A stretch of DNA of 64,000 nt from Lachnospira eligens. GTDB taxonomy: Bacteria > Bacillota > Clostridia > Lachnospirales > Lachnospiraceae. The notes below the pieces were generated by a model, which made no database searches, was not told the origin of the DNA, and saw only the letters and a program-made list of their open reading frames with translations. Every line of letters starts with the position of its first letter. The stretch's first letter is position 1. The position numbers were made by a program, and so were the translations under genes. The stretch is from positions 310,001 to 374,000 of the forward strand of contig NZ_WKRD01000002.1 in the NCBI RefSeq assembly GCF_009680455.1, read 5' to 3'. This document shows, piece after piece, positions 54,613-61,939 of this stretch.

Positions 54613-54822
54613 TTACTTACCGCTCATCTGCTCTTCCTGTCTTCTGATCATCTCTTTTACCATGTTACCACCAACTGAACCAGCTTCTGCTGATGTGAGG
54701 TCTCCATTGTAACCATCCTTTAAGTTAACACCAATTTCTGAAGCAACCTCCATCTTGAATCTGTCAAGTGCATTCTGTGCTTCCTTCTTAGTCTTATAAT
54801 TAGAACTTGTTGATTTAGCCAT
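54613..54822 (-). CDS. Small acid-soluble spore protein, alpha/beta type
   Basis: A 69-residue protein that coats and protects DNA in dormant spores. The two conserved blocks, KMEVASEIGV and GDLTSAEAGSVGGNMVKEMI, are present, including the germination protease site region. The start ATG at 54822 follows AAGGAGG. It implies a genuine or recent sporulation ability in a species usually described as non-sporing. It is a single-gene unit. Confidence 0.95.
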   Translation of the reverse strand: MAKSTSSNYKTKKEAQNALDRFKMEVASEIGVNLKDGYNGDLTSAEAGSVGGNMVKEMIRRQEEQMSGK

Positions 54823-54942
54823 AATAAGCCTCCTTATTAAACACATTTTTAGGTTTAAGCCGAAAAGTTATGGCGCCATAACTTAACGTCTTGATGTTAT
54901 TATGTGTCCGTTAATACTAATTATTATGACATATTCTGGTTG

Positions 54943-56076
54943 CTAATTATTAGGAGACATTTTCGTTGTTTCTGTTTCTAAATCTTTGGCTGACGCCGGA
55001 ATTATATTCTTATATACATATATCTCATCATATACAGGTGCCCATCTGTATGTTGCTCCTCCAGTGCAGAAAACATACGCATTACCTTTATTAGTTACAG
55101 CATAACTTACAAGGCAGCTTCCTGCTTCATTGGTAAATCCTGTCTTACCACCTTTTACGAGTACTCCAGGTGCTTCATTACCATATATTCTTGAATACAT
55201 TGTACTTGTAAGCGGTATTCCTTCCGGATGCTGTTCTGTTGCTTTAGTCTTATACTGATATGTTCCAAGTACTTTGGCTCTGGTCTCATCTTTCATGGCA
55301 TATTCCATAATCATTGCCATCTCTGATGGAGTTGTATACTGTTCCTCATCATATAATCCTGTCGGATTAGTAAAATGTGTATACTTAAGTCCAAGTTCTT
55401 TACATTTTTCATTCATAAGCTTTGCAAATTCTTCATTAGAACCTGCAACCATTATGGCAAGTGCCTCGGCTGCATCAGCTCCTGATGGAAGCACAAGTCC
55501 ATACATAAGATCTTCAACATCTACTGTCTCACCTTCAAGGAATCCTGCAACAGACGCTTCTTCCCTATAAAGTCTGTTAAGCATCTCAAATCCAAATGTA
55601 TAAGTCTTTGGCATCTTATCTATATTCTCTGATACAACAATAAGTGTCATTACCTTAGTCATTGAAGCTGGATATATCTTAGTATCAGCAAGCTTACCTG
55701 CTATTATTCTATGATTATTGACATCGAGTAATGCTGCATAAGGCGACGCTATCTGTGCATCAGCTGACAAATCCTGATAATCTTCTGCCATCTGTGCATA
55801 TATAAGAGGCGGTTCTGTTGGTGCTTCTGTTGGCATCAGTATCTCTGATTGTGTCTCATCTGTTATATCAGAAGCAAATGCTGCTTTTTGACCTAATGTT
55901 TTTTTCAGCCCCAATGTTACATTCACAATAACTACTGCAAGCACTATTAAAAATGTCACAGCTGCCATCATAATAAGTCTTCTTCTTAAAATCTTCTGTC
56001 TTTTCTTCTTCATCAACTGTGATTTTCTTTTTCTGCTGCGACGTATTGCATCCTCATCATAATTATCATATTTCAT
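54943..56076 (-). CDS. D-alanyl-D-alanine carboxypeptidase (S11 family)
   Basis: A 377-residue penicillin-binding protein that trims peptidoglycan peptides. A short basic cytoplasmic N-terminus (RRSRKRKSQLMKKKRQK) is followed by one membrane segment (about residues 33-55), so it is a signal-anchored exported enzyme. Catalytic motifs are SMTK, SGA (in place of the usual SGN) and KTG (GGKTGFTNEAG). Start 56076 is chosen with GAGAGGA 10 bases upstream. The SGA variant deserves a check, but other motifs are intact. Confidence 0.9.
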   Translation of the reverse strand: MKYDNYDEDAIRRSRKRKSQLMKKKRQKILRRRLIMMAAVTFLIVLAVVIVNVTLGLKKTLGQKAAFASDITDETQSEILMPTEAPTEPPLIYAQMAEDYQDLSADAQIASPYAALLDVNNHRIIAGKLADTKIYPASMTKVMTLIVVSENIDKMPKTYTFGFEMLNRLYREEASVAGFLEGETVDVEDLMYGLVLPSGADAAEALAIMVAGSNEEFAKLMNEKCKELGLKYTHFTNPTGLYDEEQYTTPSEMAMIMEYAMKDETRAKVLGTYQYKTKATEQHPEGIPLTSTMYSRIYGNEAPGVLVKGGKTGFTNEAGSCLVSYAVTNKGNAYVFCTGGATYRWAPVYDEIYVYKNIIPASAKDLETETTKMSPNN

Positions 56077-56109
56077 CTTTAAAAGTTCCTCTCGCATAAA
56101 ATAAACTTA

Positions 56110-56658
56110 TTATATATATTGTGTTGAAGTCCTTAATTGCTCTGCAAGTTCTTCTCCCTTAATAAGTCTTACAAGCTCGAGTCCTAAATCTAGTGATGTA
56201 CCCATTCCTCTCGATGTTGTAATGTTACCATCTGTAACTACCCTCTCCGGTGCTGTTATTATAACTGCCCCCGTTAACTGCATTTCAAAGCCTGGGAATG
56301 CCATTGCCTTCTTTCCTTCAAGTAATCCAAGATTTCCAAGAATTGAAGGTGCTGCACATATGGCTGCAATTCTGTTATTCTTCTTATTGTATTCTTTAAG
56401 AAGTTCCAGTAAATCCTTGCAATCATAATATGACTTATGACCCGGACCACCTGGAAGGAATAACAGCTCATCTCCTTCAAATACATATTCATCTAAAAGC
56501 TCATCAGCCTGAACAATTACCCCCTGAGCACTTTTAACATTAATGTCACCTGTTATTGATATCATATCAGTCTTAATATCCGCTCTTCTTAATATATCTA
56601 CAACTGCAAGTGCTTCTACCGTTTCAAAACCATCTGTAAGAAATGCACATACCTTCAT
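56110..56658 (-). CDS. DJ-1/PfpI family protein (YajL/ThiJ-like)
   Basis: A 182-residue member of the DJ-1 family, with the nucleophile-elbow cysteine in IAAICAAPSILGNLG and the E-rich site near DGFETVEALAVVD. Members act as deglycases, chaperones or redox sensors, and the role here is not determinable. It lies 33 bp upstream of the carboxypeptidase gene and may be co-transcribed. Confidence 0.9.
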   Translation of the reverse strand: MKVCAFLTDGFETVEALAVVDILRRADIKTDMISITGDINVKSAQGVIVQADELLDEYVFEGDELLFLPGGPGHKSYYDCKDLLELLKEYNKKNNRIAAICAAPSILGNLGLLEGKKAMAFPGFEMQLTGAVIITAPERVVTDGNITTSRGMGTSLDLGLELVRLIKGEELAEQLRTSTQYI

Positions 56659-56838
56659 TAATTATTTCCTCCACTCGAAAAAATATACATACGAATTGAT
56701 TATACAACAATTTTTTAATTTTACAAACTTATATTTTATAAAATATTAATATTAATGTATTGTGGTTTTGAAAACTATGTGTTATCATCTCAATTAACAA
56801 AACAAATCGTTTTTACAACGCGGAGGATAATATATATT

Positions 56839-57738
56839 ATGTTTGATATAATCACTGATTCAGCCTGCGATATTGTTAGAGAATATGCAGAGACACACAA
56901 TCTTAAACTTGTACCGCTCTACACAACTTTTGATGGTGTTAATTATCTTAAAGAACAATATGACATTACTCATGATGAATTCTACAGAAGAATGACAGAC
57001 GAAGGCGCATTTCCTAAGTCATCTCTTCCAAGTGTGCAGGATTTTGTTGATGCTATTATGCCAAGTGTGGAAGCTGGCAGACCTGCTATTGTATGTACAA
57101 TTACATCATACTTCTCAGGATCTTATAACTCAGCCTGCACAGCTAAGGACATTATATTAGAAGATCATCCTGATGCTAAAGTTACAGTTATTAATTCACT
57201 GCTTAATTCAGCATCATTTTCACTCTTCATATATCAGGCTCTCCAGATGAGAAAAGCAGGGTATTCATATGAGGATACAATCAAAGTTCTTGAAGCTTTA
57301 AGAAACGATGGCCGAATAATGTTTACAACAGAATCACTTGAATACTTAAGTAAAGGCGGACGTCTTGCCAAGACTGCAATTACAATCACAAGCAAATTAA
57401 GTCTCCGTCCTATCATCGTTATGAAAGAAGGAGAAATTGGGCTTGGTGGATTTACACGAACAAGAAACAAAGGTAAATCTAATGTTATTGACATGATTCA
57501 GAAATACATCGAATCAAAGGGAATGCCGATTGAAAACTGGGATATCACTGTTGGCTACTGTACTAATCTGGAAGAAGCTGAGAAATACAGAGATGATGTT
57601 GAAGCACAGCTTGGTGTGAAGCTTCTCGAAAGACGCGAAGATTTCAAGACAAGAATCAGTATTATCTCAGGCTGCCATACAGGGCCTTACGCATTAGGAA
57701 TTGCTTGCATTCCTAAGTACACCACTATCAGATTATAA
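56839..57738 (+). CDS. DegV family fatty-acid-binding protein
   Basis: A 299-residue DegV protein. It starts with the typical FDIITDSACDI and has SSLPSVQDF and TITSYFSGSYNSA segments, which bind the carboxylate of a fatty acid; relatives (FakB) present fatty acids to the kinase FakA. The ATG at 56839 follows CGGAGG. An in-frame ATG at 56755 is rejected because it has no ribosome site. It ends at a bidirectional terminator. Confidence 0.92.
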   Translation: MFDIITDSACDIVREYAETHNLKLVPLYTTFDGVNYLKEQYDITHDEFYRRMTDEGAFPKSSLPSVQDFVDAIMPSVEAGRPAIVCTITSYFSGSYNSACTAKDIILEDHPDAKVTVINSLLNSASFSLFIYQALQMRKAGYSYEDTIKVLEALRNDGRIMFTTESLEYLSKGGRLAKTAITITSKLSLRPIIVMKEGEIGLGGFTRTRNKGKSNVIDMIQKYIESKGMPIENWDITVGYCTNLEEAEKYRDDVEAQLGVKLLERREDFKTRISIISGCHTGPYALGIACIPKYTTIRL

Positions 57739-57751
57739 TCAATAAAGAATT

Positions 57752-57783
57752 AAGCGGAATGGTTTGAAACTTCCATTCCGCTT
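57752..57783. terminator. Bidirectional intrinsic terminator
   Basis: AAGCGGAATGG (57752-57762) pairs perfectly with CCATTCCGCTT (57773-57783), followed by TTTA, between converging genes. Confidence 0.85.
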
Positions 57784-57791
57784 TTATTAAC

Positions 57792-58736
57792 CTACTTACT
57801 CATATGGTTCATAATCCAGCCATATATTTCTTCATATATTTCTTCTTTATTAAGTTCATTGCACAACTCATGCCTGCAATCCTCGTAAAGTCTTAAATCA
57901 ATATCATCAATGTGACCATGATACGAATTATATGCCCTGTAAACGCCCTTGCCGTATTCTCCCACAGGATCATCAAGTCCTGATATCATAAGCATTGGCA
58001 GATTCTTAGGAATTCTTTCTATGTTGCGCGGCTTTCTTACATACAGAATCATATTCATAAGTCCTCTGTAACCATTAACCGTAAACAGAAATGTTGTCAG
58101 TTTTCCGGCATTGTATTCATCAACAACCGCTTCATCTCTTGTCAGCCAGTCATTGACTGTTCTTACATTCTTTATACGCTTGTTATAATTACCAAACATA
58201 ATCTTAGATATCAGTCTGCTTCTGTAACGGTCCCCCTTTATAAGTCTTACTACATCAGCAAGCACCTTTCCGGCAAAAACCATTGGTGCCGGCTGGTGTC
58301 CTGTTCCCATTACAATAACTCCATCAAGTTCATATCCGTAATCACATATATATCTTCTTGTAACAAACGACCCCATGCTGTGTCCTGCAAGATAATATGG
58401 AATACCAGGATACATTTTCTTGATAAGAACTGTAAGATGATGTGCATCCTTTGCAAGTGCCTCTCCCGGATTCTTATCTTTAAAAAATCCCAGATCATCA
58501 TCCGTGCATACTGACTTTCCGTGTCCAAGATGATCATTTCCAACAACAACAAAGCCTCTCTCTGCCATATATCTTGCAAATCCGTCGTATCTGTCAATAT
58601 ACTCAATCATCCCATGACATATCTGCAATACCGCAACAGGCTCGTCATATTCTGTCTCATCGGGACACCAAATAACAACATTAACAGACGTCTTTCTATC
58701 ACATGATAGAAAAGAATTGCTTTTCTTCTTTATCAT
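57792..58736 (-). CDS. Alpha/beta hydrolase (monoacylglycerol lipase/lysophospholipase-like)
   Basis: A 314-residue cytoplasmic hydrolase of the serine aminopeptidase S33 (Hydrolase_4) group. The nucleophile elbow is GHSMGS, with a preceding GHG-K loop (DHLGHGKS), and the C-terminal histidine is in YEDCRHELCNE. Substrate is likely a lipid ester. It is the last gene of a minus-strand cluster with the lipoprotein, Nudix and regulator genes (12-15 bp gaps). Confidence 0.88.
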   Translation of the reverse strand: MIKKKSNSFLSCDRKTSVNVVIWCPDETEYDEPVAVLQICHGMIEYIDRYDGFARYMAERGFVVVGNDHLGHGKSVCTDDDLGFFKDKNPGEALAKDAHHLTVLIKKMYPGIPYYLAGHSMGSFVTRRYICDYGYELDGVIVMGTGHQPAPMVFAGKVLADVVRLIKGDRYRSRLISKIMFGNYNKRIKNVRTVNDWLTRDEAVVDEYNAGKLTTFLFTVNGYRGLMNMILYVRKPRNIERIPKNLPMLMISGLDDPVGEYGKGVYRAYNSYHGHIDDIDLRLYEDCRHELCNELNKEEIYEEIYGWIMNHMSK

Positions 58737-58748
58737 AAGCCATCCTCC

Positions 58749-59486
58749 TTATCGTTTTACGACATTCTCAATTCCTTCAAATGCTTCATTTCCTATATAA
58801 TCTACTGACTTTGGCACAACAATCTCACTGATATTCATATCAGAAAATGCTCCATACTCAATTCTTTTAATGCCTGAAGGCAGTTTAACTTCCTTAAGTC
58901 CCTTGCAGCCAGCAAATGCATATGCCCCAATTACTTCCACACTGTCAGGAATATTTATTTGTGTAAGACCATCTTTATTATAAAATACTCCCGAAGCAAT
59001 TGTCCTTACACCATCCGGAATATTATACGTTCCACTATCTATGCTTATCTTGCATAACACACCATTAACAATAATCTCATCGTTATCTGCAAGCTGGTCA
59101 TACTCCCACTGTGTATCTGTAAATGCATTAGTTCCAATAGAATTAACTGATTCCGGAATCTCAATTGTTTTAAGATTATAGCAGCTTAAGAATACATTTT
59201 CAGCTATATAACTTATCCCATCTGATATAACAACATCAGTAACAGTCGTATCATCACGGAATACACCACTGCCTATTCCATCAACCTTCTTGCCATCAAT
59301 CTTAGCTGGCACAATAACCTTTGCATCTGCTCTTCCCTTATCAGTAAGTCCAGTTATAACTATATTACCGGCAGCATTCTCCTCATATGTAAATGTTGCT
59401 GCTTTGGAAGTCTTTTTACATCCAATAAAACTAACCAGCATAAGCACCAGCATAATTCCTGAAATTATTCTTTTTCCTCTAAACAT
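58749..59486 (-). CDS. BspA-type leucine-rich-repeat lipoprotein
   Basis: A 245-residue secreted lipoprotein. Residues 1-23 are a signal peptide ending in the lipobox SFIGC, so C23 is the likely lipidated residue. The body has four or five BspA/Treponema-type leucine-rich repeats (ITEIGDGVFRDD-like units, for example VISDGISYIAENVFLSC and IPDSVEVIGAYAFAGC). Such proteins often mediate adhesion. It starts a gap of 14 bp after the Nudix gene. Confidence 0.9.
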   Translation of the reverse strand: MFRGKRIISGIMLVLMLVSFIGCKKTSKAATFTYEENAAGNIVITGLTDKGRADAKVIVPAKIDGKKVDGIGSGVFRDDTTVTDVVISDGISYIAENVFLSCYNLKTIEIPESVNSIGTNAFTDTQWEYDQLADNDEIIVNGVLCKISIDSGTYNIPDGVRTIASGVFYNKDGLTQINIPDSVEVIGAYAFAGCKGLKEVKLPSGIKRIEYGAFSDMNISEIVVPKSVDYIGNEAFEGIENVVKR

Positions 59487-59500
59487 ATCCTGCCTCTTTA

Positions 59501-60064
59501 TTATTTATTTCTCGCCCACATATAGCAAAATGCCTGTGTTCTCGCTGCAAAATGATTATCCTTAAGAAGCTCTTTTACTTCCTGTTTTGAATACCATGCC
59601 GCCGAAATCTCCTCAAACGTTGAAGTGCTTGGCGAAAAATCTCCAGATGCTTTTCCGATAACCACAGCATTTGTCTCATTGGAAAATCCTATTGCACTGT
59701 AGCTGTCATAAAGCTTGTCTTCAATTACAATAAGGTCAAGCCCTGTCTCTTCCTTAAGCTCACGCTTCGCCGCCACTTCAGGAGTCTCACCTTCATCAAT
59801 AAGCCCTGCAGGAAAATTATACACATAATCTCCTACTGACATTCTATATTCTTTATTAATCAGAATATGTTCATCCGCTTCATCAGTTGCAACAATAACA
59901 ACTCCGTCAGTCTTTTCATTTCTTATATCTTCTAGCGTCTTTATATCCTTGTTTCTGCTGATAATCTCGTAGACCTTTTTCTTGTCATCCTCAGTTGTAT
60001 AATAGAGATCGTATCTGCTGATAAACCTTCCTTCATCAACTTTTTTAACACCATCAAACTTCAT
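59501..60064 (-). CDS. Nudix hydrolase (ADP-ribose pyrophosphatase-like)
   Basis: A 187-residue enzyme with the full Nudix box GLIDEGETPEVAAKRELKEE-TGL, which binds the metal ions. ADP-ribose or a related nucleotide sugar is the likely substrate. It is 5 bp from the regulator gene upstream, in the same cluster. Confidence 0.9.
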   Translation of the reverse strand: MKFDGVKKVDEGRFISRYDLYYTTEDDKKKVYEIISRNKDIKTLEDIRNEKTDGVVIVATDEADEHILINKEYRMSVGDYVYNFPAGLIDEGETPEVAAKRELKEETGLDLIVIEDKLYDSYSAIGFSNETNAVVIGKASGDFSPSTSTFEEISAAWYSKQEVKELLKDNHFAARTQAFCYMWARNK

Positions 60065-60069
60065 GTGTA

Positions 60070-61530
60070 TTATCTGCCTTTCCTGTCTCTCATATCATTA
60101 ACCGCTTCATGAACAATATCCATTATCCATCTGTTAGAAGCTTTTCTCATAGCAATACCATATTCTATAGTAACACCAAACTTTCCATTATTGCACTCTT
60201 TTTCTACTGTTCTCTTTATCTGTTCAAATGTTTTACCAGCCTCTGCATCCGTGACATTCTTCATTACTGCAACAAAATTACCTTCATTAATTCTTGCAAT
60301 ATATGCTCTGTCCATAAGTATCTTCTTAAGCACACCAGCCACATTTATAAGTGCCTGGTTACCTGCTTTCTGTCCATACTGTATATTAATATCTGACAAA
60401 TGATTAATATCGCAGACAACTACAGCAACGCTGCCATTATATTCATCATACTGTTTACAATGCTCCATAAAGCTGTACATGCTGTAAACTCCTGTAAGCT
60501 GGTCATAAATAACCATATTTTCAAGTTCAGCATAAGCCTTCTTTAACTCCGACACATCCTGCATAACAATAATAGTACCCAGCAGTCGGTTTTTTTCATC
60601 TGAAAGTTTCTCAATCCTGCAGTCATATATTCTGTCATTATGCTTCCATTCAAATGTATCCTCTCCAGGTTTAACAGGCAGGTCATTCTCCCTGACAAAC
60701 CACTCAATATTCTGTTCCCTGTTATCGTATTCAAGATTACCTGCAACATCCTTCATTGAAGAATTAAAATCTGCAAGAATTCCCTCATAATCAAACAGTA
60801 CTACAGGAATCTGCATATGTTCAATTATCATTTCATGTGTAACTGTAAGCATATTTTTCTTAGAATACCAGAAAGTATTCCAGTACACCATTGTTCCCAT
60901 AAGTGCATATAGAAAAATTGATATGTCAAACCTTAAGTCAACAGCTTTCATGATGAATATATATTTAAAAGCAATTATAACAATAAGCCCGGCAGCCGTA
61001 AATATATATCTTCCCCAATACGCTGATGGAATACGTATGCATTTGATAATAAGCAGTGCAATTATAAATGCTACAATAACCATATTCATCATCGCATGAA
61101 TACCAAACCACAGCTCGCCTTCATAGCCGAGAACATAGACTCCTCCACATTTGTTAAGACTATATTTCAATGCCGTTTCATTAAATATATTAATTATAAA
61201 TACAACTGAATCAACCATTGCCGCAAATATGCACAAAACAACTGCAGTTCTGGTTATCCTGTTTACAAGCCTTGTAAATATGCCTGTATACGTTAAAAGT
61301 ACAACGAGTGCAAAATCCTGTGCTGCCATCATTATGCTTGTTGCCACCGACATTGCCATGTAATTATCTGTGATAAAATTGACCGAATATGTCACAACGC
61401 ATATGAGAGCAAGCATCTCTGTAAGACACACTATCCGTGTCATCTTATCCCGCTCAAGACATGTTCTTATAAACACCACGGCAAGCACCACAGCTGCAAC
61501 TCCATAAAGAGACAGATACATAATATTCAT
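60070..61530 (-). CDS. Membrane 7TM-PAS protein with degenerate GGDEF domain
   Basis: The 486-residue protein has about seven to eight membrane segments (residues 1-220, resembling the histidine kinase N-terminal 7TM domain), a PAS-like domain (about 235-330, MQIPVVLFDYEGILADFN), and a GGDEF-fold domain (from DQLTGVYSMYSF). The GGDEF signature itself is INEGNF, so the catalytic pair is lost, and DINHLSDIN replaces the usual DID-FK. It is probably a sensor or GTP-binding relay, not a cyclase. The start is uncertain: ATG at 61530 (MNIMYLS) has GGGAGAT nearby; an earlier ATG is at 61566. Confidence 0.8.
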   Translation of the reverse strand: MNIMYLSLYGVAAVVLAVVFIRTCLERDKMTRIVCLTEMLALICVVTYSVNFITDNYMAMSVATSIMMAAQDFALVVLLTYTGIFTRLVNRITRTAVVLCIFAAMVDSVVFIINIFNETALKYSLNKCGGVYVLGYEGELWFGIHAMMNMVIVAFIIALLIIKCIRIPSAYWGRYIFTAAGLIVIIAFKYIFIMKAVDLRFDISIFLYALMGTMVYWNTFWYSKKNMLTVTHEMIIEHMQIPVVLFDYEGILADFNSSMKDVAGNLEYDNREQNIEWFVRENDLPVKPGEDTFEWKHNDRIYDCRIEKLSDEKNRLLGTIIVMQDVSELKKAYAELENMVIYDQLTGVYSMYSFMEHCKQYDEYNGSVAVVVCDINHLSDINIQYGQKAGNQALINVAGVLKKILMDRAYIARINEGNFVAVMKNVTDAEAGKTFEQIKRTVEKECNNGKFGVTIEYGIAMRKASNRWIMDIVHEAVNDMRDRKGR

Positions 61531-61626
61531 ATTCCCATATCTCCCATACCCATAATCTATATACATAATATTAACATTATTAAACAGCTTACTCAACTAT
61601 CAGTTATAAAAATTACCCTGCACTGA

Positions 61627-61665
61627 AAAAGCCCCGCACGACACTTTTGTATCACGTAGGGCTTT
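61627..61665 (-). terminator. Intrinsic terminator after copA
   Basis: AAAGCCC at the left and GGGCTTT at the right pair, extended through CGTG and CACG, and T5 follows on the minus strand. Confidence 0.85.
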
Positions 61666-61729
61666 CCATACCTTAAAATGTATCACATACATTTGCAGCT
61701 TATAGCTTTATTCTTATTCATTATATTTC

Positions 61730-61939
61730 TTACTTAACTGCTGTTACTTTGTAATCTTTATCCTCTACAGCTTTTTTTAATACATCGTTATCAACTTCCT
61801 TAGAAAGTGTAACAACTGCTGTTCCATTCTCATGGCTTACAACTGCCTCTGTTACACCATCAACAGCCTCAAGTGCCTTCTTAACTGCAGTTTCACAGTG
61901 TCCACACATCATACCCTCAATATTCATAGTCTTTGTCAT
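61730..61939 (-). CDS. copZ: CopZ-like copper chaperone encoded in frame within the copA tail
   Basis: The last 69 codons of copA form a complete HMA copper-chaperone domain (MTKTMNIEGMMCGHCETAVK) with the CGHC metal motif. An ATG at 61939 is preceded by AAAAGGAGAT with 8 bases between GGAG and ATG, a near-ideal ribosome site. This could make free CopZ from the same transcript, while read-through from the copA frame makes the fused form. In many Firmicutes copZ is a separate gene, so this may be a recent fusion across a lost stop codon. Confidence 0.7.
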   Translation of the reverse strand: MTKTMNIEGMMCGHCETAVKKALEAVDGVTEAVVSHENGTAVVTLSKEVDNDVLKKAVEDKDYKVTAVK

